A DNA stretch of 64,000 nt, from positions 115,786,153 to 115,850,152 of the forward strand of contig JASWHV010000003.1 in the NCBI GenBank assembly GCA_030760725.1. The letters are read 5' to 3'. This document shows, in pieces, positions 24,436 through 36,060 of this stretch (the stretch's first letter is position 1; each line of letters starts with the position of its first letter). This DNA comes from Neostapfia colusana (lineage: Eukaryota; Streptophyta; Magnoliopsida; Poales; Poaceae). The position numbers and the translations under genes were made by a program. The notes under the pieces were generated by a model that was given only the letters and a program-made list of their open reading frames with translations, ran no database searches and was not told where the DNA came from.

Positions 24436-26985
24436 CTACATGATAAGAGAGGTACATGTATTAATTTGAATGCATTTGTATTAAGTTTGAACTTGTGAAG
24501 CTTATAAGTCCCACTAGACAGACTCAATGACTGTGAAACTTTTACTGTAGCTTGGTTACAACCTAAACAGAGACTTGGTCAAGTTTTAGTTGCAGCAAAG
24601 CTCATTTGAGCCCTCCACAATTAATTATGTCCTTGACCTTAATTGGAACTCTTTGGGTGCTCTAAGGATTTTCATGAAACAAACTATGACTTTCTGAAAA
24701 CTAGATTTTCAGAGGGTTCTAATGGAGTTGGTCTCACTTAATTTGAAGGTTCCTAGCTAAAGATATGAGCTAAACAATTTCAGAGAAAATTCTGAAAATG
24801 TTTCTGAACATTTTCTATTTTCTTTGGAACAGTTCGACTAATCACATCATTAGGTTGATCAAATGAGCTCAAATGGATCTGAAATTTTATGGTAGTTCAG
24901 GGATATTTTGGTGAACATCCCAGCAAAATTTCAGGATTTTCCTCCAAAGGATTCTCCAGTTAAAATTCCAAACAGTTTAAACTTTGAGGAATTAATTCTA
25001 TAGAAATAAGGAATTTCATGAAGTGAAACTTGATTTGCTGGAAATTACTCAGAGAGCTGAATCCAGCAAAATTTGGTTCACTCGATTTGGAGGTTTCTAG
25101 CCAAAGTTATGAGGATTTGAAGTTTGAAGGAAATCTGAAAATCGGGGAAAAGTTTAAACTCGCGAGTGGGCCCCGGGGACACGCGTTGCACGCCGAGGCG
25201 ACAGCACACCGCGGCCCACAAGGATTTTGCGCGCCAGCACACCCGATCCCGGCCGCAGCTCGACCCCGATTCAAAATATCGGCCGCTGACAGCTGGGGTC
25301 CACCCCCTTCTTCAACCTCGCGACGCCCGCGCTCCACCGCTGAGGGACCTCGCCGGAGAGCTCGCCGCCGGCTTCTATACAGCTCCAAACTTCACGATTT
25401 TGACCGCCCCTGCCTACTTTCTCTCGGGGAACAGGATTCTGGGGTCAGCTACTCATGACAATGGCCGGTGCATGGTCGGCGACGAGCCGCCACCTCGGAA
25501 AGACTTCGGCCATGTCGGCTGACTTCCCTAGCACCTCAACTACTCGAGGAACCGGTCGGGAAGCATCAGTGGACCTCAGGGAAGGTCGACATGAACTTGA
25601 GGCAGCTCGGGGAAGGCCCAAAGTAGGTCCTCACCGTGCGCCCGATGCCTCCCTTTTGTACCGCCGTTGTTAAACCTCGAATTACGCCGGGTACATAGGT
25701 TCTCCGGCCAAGGTTGTGAAGGCAACTTGTGCGTTACCGTGTCTAGTTTGTGTGAAAGCGGATTGCGGCCCTCTAATACTTTCTAGAGCACGAATTCGAC
25801 GGAATCGCACCCGAAGGTCGTTCTGCACACAGAAAGGGGAAAATTAGAAATTCGCCGCCGGTGAGCAATCACTCGGGCTGTGGCTCGGGGGTGAGCAGCA
25901 CTGGTCACCAGCGTGTCCAAGGGTGCCTTGGCTCAGGCGTGACAACGCCCTGGTTGGTCTGTCCACGGAAGCCCGAGGTGCGGCGGTTCTAAGTCACCGA
26001 CTTGATCTTTCGGCATAGCCGATATCAATCGGTTTCAACTGAATTCTAGCAGCAGGGAAGACGGAGGAAGGTGTCTATTACCTTGCCGTGGCTCTAGAGG
26101 GGACGGAGAGGCGGTGATCAAGCTTCTCTGATCAGCTCCGAGTGATCGGCAGCGATGGCGCGGTTCTGATGCGAGGAGGCAGCAGGGTGGGCGGTGATCG
26201 CTCCGATCAGGACGGTGGCGTAGATAAGGGGGCTGTGAGGCGGTTCAGCACGTCGGGGCGGCAAGCAGGTGGTGTCCCGGTCGCCTCTTCGCCGTGGCGG
26301 CCGCTCAGTCCGGCGCAAGAACCCGAGCTGGGTTTTCAGTCGGTTTGGGTTGGAGCAGTGGCTGACATGTGGGTCCCACTTCCAGTTTTAACCTCTGAAA
26401 TTTACTCCTAATCACTGTTGTAAACAGTGAGTCCCATAATACCCTGGTAATTCAAATTATTCACCCATGAGCCATTTGAATTAGTTAGAATTCAAATGGG
26501 GTTTGGTTTGAATGAATTTCAGCACAAGTTCAGTTTGTAATTCAAATAAAGTTTGAATTTCCCCCACTTAGCTCATGTCAAGATCAACTCCAAATGGAGT
26601 GAAATTTTGTGTGTGGGCTCACAAAAATGTGCTGAGTAAGAATATGCCTCCCACTTTTGAATTCATGGGATAAAAACAGTTTGAATTTGAATATGGTTTC
26701 AAACTGCCCTCTTTCTAGTTATACCCAAAATGACCTCAAAAAGGTTTTGATTTTGGGTGAAACTTGGCATGGACATCCTTAGCAATGTGTAGTTGTTTTC
26801 ATATGTCCAGCCCACCTATGTCACATGTGGGAAATACCACTTTTGCAATATGTGAGTTTGTTCTCTAATGAGCATGTTGATGGTGGTTACTTGCTCTTCA
26901 TTTGTGTTCATCAACTTTCCTCAAATGAGGTGTGCGGTGTGGTGATGAACACTTCAAATATGTGTTAAAAACTGAGGCCCTTACA

Positions 26986-27046
26986 CAACCAATGCGATTC
27001 CCGGGCGAGCGGCACGACCCCGTGAACTGGTGCCGGGTCCCTCTCA
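26986..27046 (+). repeat. Terminal 61 bp of the T1 3' LTR
   Basis: Aligns without gaps to 2204-2264 with 4 mismatches and ends ccctctca, as the T1 5' LTR ends ccctttca. It lies between the T3 5' LTR and the interrupted LINE, so it marks the right end of T1. T3 therefore landed near the end of the T1 3' LTR, at the last base of the LTR hairpin. Confidence 0.8.
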
Positions 27047-28495
27047 ATTTCCCTCTTCACGACTAACACCACTAAAGTCACACCTCATGTACTCGGTATT
27101 GGTACTACTAAGTCTAAACCCCTTGGACTCTAAGGTTTGTCTCCATAGCTCTAATTTCTTAACAACACCATCCTTATTTTCATCTACAAGAACTACATCA
27201 TCGGCAAAGAGCATGCACCAAGGGATGTCCCCTTGTATATCCTTCGACACCTCATCTATCACCAAGGAAAAGATGTATGGGCTCAAAGATGATACTTGAT
27301 GTAGTCCTACCGTGATAGGAAATGCATCATTCTCACTATCACTTATGCGCACACTTGTCCTAACATTATTCTACATATCCTTGATAATGGTAATGTACTT
27401 TATTGGCACTTTATGTTTCTCTAGTGCCCACCACATGACCAACCTTGGTATCTTGTCGTACGCCTTCTCCAAGTCAATGAACACCATATGTAGGTCCTTC
27501 TTCAGCTTCCTATATCTCTCCATAAGCTGACGAAGCAAAAAAATCGCCTCCACAGTAGACCTCCCAGACATAAAACCAAACTGGTTTTTAGTGACATTGG
27601 TCACTTTCCTCAGGCGGTGTTCAATCACTCTCTCCCAAAGCTTCATAGTACGACTCATAAGCTTAATTCCTCGATAATTATTACAACTTTGAATATCTCC
27701 TTTATTTTTGAAGATAGGTACTAATATACTTTTCCTCTATTCTTCAGGCATCTTGTTTGACTGAAAAATGTGGTTGAATAGCTTTGTGAGCCATACTATT
27801 GCCACGTCCCAAAGGAATCTCCACACCTCAATAGGGATATCATCAGGGCCGAGAGCCTTTCGTCCTTCCATCCTTTTTAAGGCCTCCTTAACCTCAAACT
27901 CTTGTATCCTCCACACGAACCGCTTGTCGGAGTCATCAAAGGAGTCATCCAAATCAACCATAATGCTCCCATTTCCATCATTTAATAGATTATTAAAGTA
28001 ATCCCGCCATCTATTCTTAATCTCTTAATCCTTCACTAGAATGCGGCCAGTCTCATCTTTGATGCATTTAACTTGATTGAAATCCCTCATCTTTTTCTCG
28101 CGAATTTTTGTTATCTTGTATATGTTATTTTCACCTTCTTTTGTCTCTAGTCTCTCATATAATTCATCATAGGCATGTCCTCTTACTTTACTCACAGCCC
28201 GCCTTGCATTTTCCTTGGCCTCTTTGTACTTCAGCATGTTGCTTGCGCTTCTATCATGATGCCAACTCTTGTAACACTCCTTCTTCTCCTTAATGGGCTT
28301 TTGTACATCCTCATTCCACCACCAAGTGTCTTTATCTACAAGTTTCTTTCCTTTTGTCACACCAAACATCTCACCAGCTACCTTCCTAATGCAAGTTGCC
28401 ATCTTCACCCACATACTATCTGCGTCTACATTTTCTGCCCAGGGTCCTTCTGTGATCACCCTGTTTTTAAAGGATTCTTGTGATTCTCCTTTCAA
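27047..28495 (-). pseudogene. T4 LINE reverse transcriptase
   Basis: Several minus-strand frames read one RT in order: a linker (28495-28025, WWWNEDVQKPIKEKKECYKS), 27961-27737 (VKEALKRMEGRKALGPDDIP), 27658-27371 (NQFGFMSGRSTVEAIFLLRQ, FIDLEKAYDKIPR) and 27352-27047 (GLHQVSSLSPYIFSLV, catalytic LFADDVVLVDE). These are the fingers and palm blocks of RTE-clade RTs. Stops or frameshifts separate each block. The C-terminal part after the palm is missing at the T1 boundary. Confidence 0.85.
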
Positions 28496-28671
28496 CTTCC
28501 ACCATTTTGTTCTTGTGATTTTGACACCTTCGTATCACAAAGAACATGTGTGGAAGCAAAAGTCAACTACCACAAGCTTATGTTGTGTCACAACGCACTC
28601 TGCGGGGATCACCTTACAATCTAGACACTTTCAAACTATCCCTTCTCCTAGTGAGGACAAAGTCGATCTGG

Positions 28672-29451
28672 CTAGAGTGTTGCGTGAGATTGCCTCTTCC
28701 TAAAGAGGGTGTTAGCTATCAACAGATCATAGACTACGACAAAGTCTAGGATGTCCTTACCCTCTTGATTTCTATTGCCGCATCCAAAGCCTCCATGCAC
28801 TTCCTCAAATCCTACATTAGTTGCACCCACATGACCATTGAGATCTCCTCCTACGAGGAGTTTCTCGGTTATTGGTACACTACTAACCATATCCTCCAAG
28901 TCCTCCCAAAATTGCCTCTTAGCACTCATGTTGAGCCCAATTTGTGGGGCATAAGCACTAATGACATTCAAGACAATGTCCCCAGTAACTATCTTAATTA
29001 AGATGATCCTATCCCCTTGTTTTCGAACATCCACTACTCCATGCTTAAGATTCTTATCTATTAGAACACCTACGCCATTCCTAGTCCCAGCCTATCTAGA
29101 ATACCAAAGCTTGAAACCGGTATTCTAGACTTCTGTCGCCTTTTGACCTGCCCATCTAGTCTTTTGTACACAAAGGATATTTACTCGTCTCCTAATGGCA
29201 ACATCTACTAACTCACATAGGTTCCCCGTCAAAGATCCTACATTCCAACTACCCACCCAAAATCTATGTTCCTCAGCTAGCTTCCTTGCGCTTTGCACCC
29301 GTTGAGTAAGATGCAAAGACCCTTGCTCACTTATCACTACATTCGGGCGATGATGTAGCGCGCCACTAAGGCGGTGGCGATCCGACCTTTGCTCATTTAA
29401 CACCATATCTGGGTTCCGATATGGCGCAACGCTAAGAGGGTTACACCCCAA
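28672..29451 (-). pseudogene. T4 LINE apurinic-like endonuclease
   Basis: The minus frame 29451-29125 has the N-terminal endonuclease block (FWVGSWNVGSLTGNLCELVD, ILCVQKTRWAGQKA). The frame 29034-28672 continues it (ISAYAPQIGLN, LLVGGDLNGHVGATN). These match the metal-binding and catalytic blocks of exonuclease/endonuclease/phosphatase-fold LINE endonucleases, which nick target DNA for target-primed reverse transcription. The frame is interrupted between 29125 and 29034. Confidence 0.82.
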
Positions 29452-29930
29452 TGAATTTCAATTGGGTTTCATTTCCATGAGAATGACTAAGTGTAGTTGT
29501 TGGCTCGCCAGGCCTATCACAACCCCTCCCTCCTTTACCCGGGCTTGGGACCGGCTATGTCCAGAAACATTTTCAGAATTTCTATGAACTTTATTAGCCC
29601 ATAACTTTCTCTAGAATTTTCCAAATTAAATGAAATCAATTCCATTAGAACCATAATAAACTCTAGTTTCCTTAAATTAAGGGCTTGCTACATGAAAATA
29701 CCGAGAAAACTATAGAAGCTCTAATTATTGTCAAATACACATTTATTTGTGAAGGGCTCAAATAAGCTTTGCTTTGGATGAAATTTGGCCAAGTCTCTCT
29801 TTAGGTTGTCACCAAACCACAGTAAAAATTTCAGAGTCAATTTGTCTAGATAGAGTTATTCTCTTTACCTTATCACTTCAACACATGTGCATTTAAATTG
29901 ACATACATTTGTTATTGCTATTTCGTGTAG

Positions 29931-30008
29931 TCGCTAAGGTCGAAGAAGACCCGGAGATATTGGATTTTACCCCTCTGGATGAATCGTTAGTTGACGACCA
30001 GCAGGAAG
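29931..30008 (+). other. T5 LTR exon-like segment
   Basis: Follows a strong acceptor-like tract ending tttcgtgtag at 29930. Reads AKVEEDPEILDFTPLDE in phase with T3. Compared with T3 over the first 14 codons there are 7 synonymous changes and 2 conservative ones (E to D, V to I), plus a one-codon deletion later. The GC donor of T3 is lost (ggaag|gaaagc). Confidence 0.45.
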
Positions 30009-31308
30009 GAAAGCTCCAGTTTGCATTAACCTGTTTATAGAGTCTCATGTTTTGACCACTTCCATTATGACTTTCATACTATGAGCATTAGCGTATTGAT
30101 TTGAAACCCAAGTGCATAGCCAAGAGAACCAAGGGTTTGGGTCTAAGATTCGAACCTCGAGTAGCCACTACAATGCTCAAATGGTATAGTATTCGGTACA
30201 AGTCGAGTCATTGGAACTACTTGTGAGAATAGGCTTAGAGGCACACAACTCGGTTAGAGAGATAGACAATGAATCACATGGCAAGAAAATGAGACTGAGC
30301 AGAGAGTAAGGGCACCAGGACGTTGGGGCCTGGGTGCCATAGCTCTGCTTGTGTCGATTGAGGACCGAACCGTGTGCGGGCCTGTTGAACAAGCTAGGAC
30401 TGTCCGAAGACCTACCAGCTATATGGGAACCGAGAAACCGATGTAATTCAGATAGTGATATTTGAGGCATTGCTTGTCATCCAGAGGGCTGGTTGAGAGC
30501 AGCGAGGTGTAAATCGGCTAGCAGGCACCGTAGTTGCTTCGCGTAGAGACCTCCTGCTCGAGATGATAGGACCGGTTCAACACTTGGATAATGAGTGAAA
30601 GGTGGTTGCGTACAACGTCCGGGGTGGTTGCTGTAGGCAACATCGAGTAGGGCGTATGTGATGGGTTATTCGGGTAACCCTGCAGGTGTAAATCAATGAT
30701 AATCGCCGTCCCTCGTGGTCAGTGAGTACCACTTGTTCACTGTACTGTGACATAGAAAGAAAAGGGTAGTTGTCATGAAAAAAAGTGCTGGTTGAAAGCT
30801 TTACATTGGTTGTTAATGTAATGCTTTAGTTTAGAGCAAATCAATGTTCTTTTCAACCTATGGCAAGGCACATAAGAGGAATGCGTTTCTTATTTGATTG
30901 CGGACTTCCTATGTGGCTTAGCACAAGGTTTTCCACTAATATGAGGCTAAAAATTGAAAGTAAGGGTCAACTAATTAGGTGAGTCCTTATGAAAAGTACT
31001 TCCTATTGTACACTTCAATTCCAGCATGTAGAGTTGCATGTTTAGATGAGACGGGTTAGTCTTGCTGACCCATCGTGCTCACTTCTTGTTGTTGAAGCGT
31101 TTGCAGGGTCTTATGAGGAAGAGGAGGCTCCCGAGGAGGAGACGGGTCCCCCAGAGGGAACGACCGTCGAGTGGGAGCCGTGTAAGCCACCGTGTTAGTG
31201 TGGTGTGTGTAGCTAGTGGGATCACATTCACAGGCTGAACGTGACACCTTTTGCTTAGTTTACGCCCGAGAGTTTAGGCTACAGCGTTATTTTGTTGTAA
31301 TTATGTTT

Positions 31309-31389
31309 ATAAACAAGTTTATGTAATAAAATTAAGCTCCGCTTTGATGTCTTTGATATGTGTTATCTGGTGCTGTCTATCGCAGCACC
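31309..31389 (+). promoter_or_regulatory. T5 LTR poly(A) signal flanked by two hairpins
   Basis: ataaac/gtttat hairpin (31309-31322), AATAAA at 31325-31330, then ggtgctg/cagcacc hairpin (31369-31389) with a 7-nt loop whose sequence differs from that of T3. Stem kept, loop changed. Confidence 0.55.
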
Positions 31390-31431
31390 CCTCAGCGAGA
31401 TCCTGGATGTCGGGACCATCGGATCCCCACA

Positions 31432-32929
31432 TGGTGGTATAAGTGCTCCGTTCAGGTTTAATGCACTGAAAAGACTAAATTTTTAAAAATTCAGTGAGGA
31501 ACGAGTTATTAGCCCACATAAGGATGTTATTAGTCTATAGAAAGTGGCAACACTAACCTACTTGTTATGTCAGAAAATCATGCATCTCGGGACTCTTTAT
31601 GTCTTGGGGGTGCATGTATGCGCTGTACACTAATGCGCACAAGCTTAAGGGTGGAGCCTCACGGGTGGCAGGTAACCCGGCCAGCTTAGGTATCCTCTAT
31701 GACTCTTCATGTCGTTTGGGGTATTTGAGAAACGCCAGTCCCTGGCGTGCTACAGGAAAGTAGGTGGAGACCCCGTCACGTGGTTGGTTACGTGAACACG
31801 TAACTCAAGGCGTATTTGGCATGAGAACACCCGTGCGACTGACGACGGACGGGTGTATGAAACAGTTATGGAGCCGGGTTCAGTGTGCAGCTGAACCCGA
31901 TGATTGTGTGGTTTGATACAGGTAGACTAACCACGAATCGGTACCCGAGTAGAACATGTGTGTGAGGGTCTCTTAGTGCCACTGAATAACGTATCCGGCT
32001 AAATCCGGTATAAGATTTTCTTTGTGAGGAACGTAGTACTGGCATAATTGGTGATGCTTCGACATCACACCCCACTAAACGATGAACTGCATTGTAAAAG
32101 TTGAAAATTTTGATCCAGAGCATTAAAATATTGATTAAACTCCTTCCCTTGATCAGATTTTCCAAACTAAGCAAGTTTCAACTTATGTAATATTAGGAAC
32201 AGAGTCCTCTGTTCTCAGCTGAAATAATGCTGAAGTTATACAGAGGTTAGATGTCGAGTTCTTTTGTCATTGGAGTCGTATGATACATTTCTGGAAATAT
32301 TTAGAAGATTTATGCAACTTTTCTGTTGATGTCCAGAGGTGTTTCATCGCTTAACTGGTCAAAATGTGCAGTAGAGTTGAAATTGTCCAGAAAACAGGGC
32401 AGAGCAAATACTCTCTGTAACTCTCTGTAAAATGAGCATAACTTCCTGCCTAAAAATTCAAAAATATAAAATTATACAGTTCTAAAATTATCATGAGATA
32501 TGTTACAACTTTATCACATAAAGTTTGGTCAAATTATGCGCAGAATTACTGGAATTGTTGTATCAAGTCAGTGCCTCAAGCAGGAAGGTGCTGCCCAATT
32601 TTCTTCAGAAATTCTGTCAACTTTGACATCTCATAACTTTTGATCCAGAGCAGATCTGGGGGAAAATAAATACATTATGGAAACATATTGAAGTCAAATT
32701 TAACTTTTATGTTGAACTCCAGCACTGATTTTGCCCTTAGCATGGTCTAAAACTGGGTAGAAGGGAAACTTGTCAGTACTGTCATTTTGGACAGCAGACC
32801 AGGAATCAAATTTGTTCTAAGTTTGATTTATGTTTCCAAGTTTTATGAGTTCAATGACATGTTTTATGTTATAACTCACTGTTTTACTGTTAAAATGAAA
32901 ATTTGACCTTTTCAAATATTGTTCTACAG
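31432..32929 (+). other. T5 leader
   Basis: Primer-site relic at 31435-31446 (tggtataagtgc), degenerate compared with T3. The rest is homologous to the T3 leader. It ends gttctacag directly before the orf0 ATG at 32930. No supported coding region. Confidence 0.75.
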
Positions 32930-33861
32930 ATGGAAGCGGATAAACAATTAGAGAACGGGTGGGTGGTATCCCACTGTTCTCAACGCAGCGGGTATCCGGA
33001 TTTGTTGAAGCTGATGCTTCAATATTTCAGCTATGTGGAGATTCCGCGTTTCCTTGCCAAGGAAGAAGGCGAGGTGAACAAGACATGGACTATTTATGTC
33101 GATGTTCCAGCAGGACCCACTTCACTAGGATGGGCGCCGTTCACCATTACGGTGAAAGGGAGACACCCGGCGGATATGTGCCAAGTGGCAGCCTGCAACG
33201 CCATGTCGCATTTCTGAAAACTACACGTGCAAGATATGGAGGGCACTCCATATGCGCTTGTCCCAGTGGAGGTACGAGCTAAACACGTATGGTGGGAGCG
33301 GTACTTTGCGGCGACTGATCCGAGTTGCCCAAGGTACAACCCAGCGGAGGAAAGGACGTCATGGATAGCCAAGCTGTCCATACGGCTCGACTTGCCGTGG
33401 AGCTCAAGGAGAGCACCTGCCGCCGTGACCATTACGAGAGTGCTCATAACGCACTTCGTAACGTACTTCTTCCAATGATCAAGCGACTGAATCAGCAGCA
33501 TAATCAGTTACGTCGTTTGAAGAACGCGGAAAAGAAAAGCCGTGTCGACATCACATATTTGCAGCAGCAAGTCCAAGCTTTGACTCAGCAGAACGGGGTC
33601 CTCAGTCAAGAGCGTGATGACGCAATTGAGGAGGGGCAGAACTGGGAGATGGACTACAACCAGGCCATGGACGAGGTGCATGCTTTACAGGACCTCGTAC
33701 CTCTGGTAGTGGGCCTACCGATGGTAGGTGCCGTACCCGTGGTTCTTGGTATTCCGGCAATACCGGAACCTGAACCCGAAGAGGAGGCCATGGACTCTGA
33801 GCCACCAACAGTACCAGCGGAGGAGGAAGACATGCAGGAGGTCGACTTCTACTCCGACTAG
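32930..33861 (+). pseudogene. T5 orf0
   Basis: ATG 32930 directly follows an acceptor-like cag. N-terminal domain LENGWVVSHCSQRSGYPD and TWTIYVDVPAGPTS. A TGA at 33215-33217 stands where T3 has TGC. The frame then shifts near 33345, where 26 bp present in T3, including the T3 TAG, are absent. The C-terminal frame 33325-33861 carries a coiled coil (RLKNAEKKSRVDITYLQQQV, SQERDDAIEEGQ) and an acidic tail ending EVDFYSD. It confirms that orf0 is a conserved gene of this family. Function unknown. Confidence 0.7.
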
Positions 33862-34139
33862 GGAGTTACCGTTGCCAAGTAGGGCAGCGAGGGTGGTTGT
33901 GTCTAATAACTTTTGTAACAGCGACATGTCACGTAAAACAGTAGCGTGTATATATATATAGTGACGACATGAGCACGACTTCTCGGAGGTCTGAGAATAA
34001 TGTATCTTGTATAAAGTTTTTGCTTTATCAATACATGTGAATGTTGTGCGACTTTGTCCAAGCATCACTGCAATACCTACTGTTTTTCATGGATTTTTAA
34101 GTATGACATGTGCTGATCAACGCTGTTTTGAATTTCAGA
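33862..34139 (+). other. T5 spacer between orf0 and gag
   Basis: Untranslated, with a short TA repeat at about 33948-33960. It ends gaatttcag one base before the gag ATG, identical in layout to T3. Confidence 0.6.
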
Positions 34140-35777
34140 ATGACTCACACTCGTGCCAACCCTGAGGTTGGGGGTTCTACTCTGGGGGGAGATGCCTCCC
34201 AACAGCCTCCCGATACTTTCTCGGGACAGCAGCAACCACAACCACCACCACCGCCAACGGTCATGTTGGCCGATATTGTTGCGTCCATGGCGGGCTCGCA
34301 CAAGCAGCACACCGAGTTGCTGCAAACACTGATCGCTAATACGTCTCATCCTGAGAGGCGTCAAGATCAAGAGGAACGGCAATAGAGTTCCTACTCGGAT
34401 TTCCTTGTGACACATCCCCCGGTATTCTCGCGGGTGGATGAGCCCAACTGGCTCCTCACGATGGAAATGATGTTTGGGATGCTCCATGTTAGTGAGCAGA
34501 TGAAGACCCAGTTCACGTCCCAGCAACTTATGGGGTCCGTGAGTGCTTGATGGGCAATTTTTTGCGCCTCCCATCCCACCGAGCAAGTTTTGACTTGGGC
34601 GGAGTTCTGGACGGCCTTCAGGGCCTATCACATTCCGCCGGGTCTCATGAAGAGGAAGACGCAAGAATTCCTCCACCTGCAGCAAGACAACAGGAACGCG
34701 CTGGAATATGCCCGGGCGTTCAATGATCTCGCTCTTTATGTGTCGTATCACGAGGATACGGATGAAAAGAGGCGGGACCACTTCTACAAGGGGCTGAATC
34801 TGCCCCTGAAAGATAAATTGGCGATGTTCAATCGCGGCAGCCTCAATGAGATGATTGATGCTGCAATTGTTCAGAAGGATTCCAGCAAGGAGTTGGCTGT
34901 GGCAGAGAAGAAGCACAGCATGCCGCAGAGAAGCAGAGAGGGAGGTGGTCCTCCCCAGAAATATAGGATGGTGTATCGCACACCATCGGGTCAACGCTGG
35001 CAGCCACCACAGTGACCAATGCAGTTTCGCAATCGGCCGTATCCACAGCCGGCGTTCCGGCCGGCATTATCAGCACCTCCGCAGCAACAACAGCAGCAGC
35101 GGGCGATGCCGTGTGTGTTTTCACCTACGCAGCGCATGCCGAGCTTTTGTTCCCCAAGCACCGGCCAGCCACCGTACGCATGCTGCACGTGCGGTCGCCA
35201 GGGGCACTTTGCAAACAATTGCCCCGAGAAGCAAGGCAACAGAGCGGCACCACCAGTTCCGGGGAGAAATCAGCCCTGGAATCCCATTAATGCACGACGG
35301 GCAAACCCCAAGCCAGGCAATGTCCACCAACTCACCATAGAGGACGTGCCGGAGGGAGAACCCATACTTGCGGGTATGTTCGAACTCCATAATCACCCCG
35401 CCATAGTTTTATTTGATTCGGGTGCCACACATAATTTCATTAGCCAAGCTTATATTGCTAAGCACAGTTTGCAAATACTACCCACCGAGGCTCCTTACTT
35501 GATTTGTTCACCGGCTGGGAAGATTTCAGCAAGCATAATGGTTCCAAAAGCACCGTTATGCTTAGGGCGAATGAATACCCTACATCTCTCATAGTTTTAG
35601 AGGGACAGAAGGACAATGTCATCTTAGGAATGTCGTGAGTAAACAGCCACGGTGCTGTTTTAGACACCGTCCTTCGAGTCATGCATTTGCATCCGGAGGT
35701 GCACAAGTCTCATTCTTTATTTTTGGATAGTCCAGAAATAAAACTTCCAGCCGTATACCAATCCACCACCATCAGCT
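34140..35777 (+). pseudogene. T5 gag and protease start, cut by CACTA
   Basis: ATG 34140 (MTHTRANPEVGG). TAG at 34383-34385 and TGA near 34548 break the Gag core. 34590-35015 (FRAYHIPPGLMKRK, YKGLNLPLKDKLAMF) ends in TGA. 35019-35594 carries the zinc knuckle CCTCGRQGHFANNC and the protease IVLFDSGATHNFIS, then a frameshift. Homology to T3 continues to accaccatcag and ends at the CACTACAG terminus at 35778. Confidence 0.85.
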
Positions 35778-36060
35778 CACTACAGTAATTTGACTCACTT
35801 ACGATGGCTCAAACCGTCGTAAGTGAGGTCTAAACCATAGTAATTAGCTTAATTACGATGGTTTAAGCCTAATTACGACGGTTTTTTAGCCGTCTTCAGG
35901 ATTTGGTCATATGTTAAGTAACTTACAACAGCCACCGTCGTAAGTTAGGCAACTTACGACGGCGGCCCGTAGCCGTCGTATGTAAGCGTCTGGGCCACGT
36001 GGAGGGCTGGTCCATACCACTTACGACAGCCTGAACCCGGCCTTCATAAGTAATTCGGGC
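35778..36060. repeat. CACTA terminus and subterminal repeat array
   Basis: About nine copies, in both orientations, of a core like cttacgacggc or its complement gccgtcgtaag (for example 35797, 35815, 35848, 35872, 35926, 35951). In En/Spm such subterminal repeats bind the TNPA protein; here that role is inferred from position and family. Confidence 0.7.

Larger units (their letters stand above)
13239..26985 (-). mobile_element. T3: Tekay-like chromovirus with orf0 and ~4 kb LTRs
   Basis: Minus-strand element. 5' LTR 22945-26985 (4041 bp, TGTAAGGGCC...GGTCATGTCA), primer site, leader 21450-22944, orf0 21449-20505, gag-pol 20232-15668 ending in a chromodomain, purine tract, and a 3' LTR of which only 2359 bp (13239-15597) remains. 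The right flank is the last 61 bp of a T1-type LTR. Its target duplication cannot be checked because the left end is deleted. The shared LTR parts differ by about 2% by eye. RIRE3/RIRE8-type rice elements, as I recall them, also carry an orf0; the exact family name is not asserted. Confidence 0.88.
22945..26985 (-). repeat. T3 5' LTR
   Basis: 4041 bp, from TGTAAGGGCC (26985) to GGTCATGTCA (22945) on the element strand. The T7 3' LTR (42586-46456) matches its whole length apart from a 203-bp gap, which proves that the two blocks 22945-24626 and 24627-26985 are one LTR. It is directly followed on the right by a 61-bp T1 LTR relic. Confidence 0.9.
27047..29557 (-). mobile_element. T4: RTE-type LINE, 3' part cut off by T1
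   Basis: Minus-strand non-LTR retrotransposon with an endonuclease (29451-28672) followed by a reverse transcriptase (28495-27047). Its 5' end is near 29557 (catagccggtcccaagcccg on the minus strand). The RT stops abruptly at 27047, where the T1 3' LTR ends. The 3' half was probably displaced to the left of T1, outside the window. On the other side the LINE abuts T5 LTR sequence. Confidence 0.82.
29558..31431 (+). repeat. T5 5' LTR, 3' portion
   Basis: Starts as ccagaaacattttcagaa, matching the T3 LTR at about 24800 (minus), and continues collinear to the LTR end ccccaca at 31431. About 2.1 kb of the expected ~4 kb is missing at the 5' side, where the LINE 5' end abuts. Confidence 0.82.
29558..35777 (+). 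mobile_element. T5: relative of T3, plus strand, truncated
   Basis: Plus-strand element: partial 5' LTR 29558-31431, primer site, leader, orf0, gag and the start of the protease region, cut at 35777 by the CACTA terminus of T6. LTR, leader, orf0 and gag align with T3 in the same order. The missing 5' part of the LTR probably lies beyond the LINE and T1, left of the window. Confidence 0.85.

Noticed and set aside
13239..24627. LTR of only ~2.36 kb for T3, starting TGTCC
   Set aside because: T7 and the T3 right LTR continue collinearly past this point for another ~1.7 kb, so the 13239 edge is a deletion breakpoint, not an LTR end.
28672..29451. Host gene similar to a craniofacial-development-like endonuclease protein
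   Set aside because: Such annotations in plants usually are LINE endonucleases; here the RT follows in the same strand and order.
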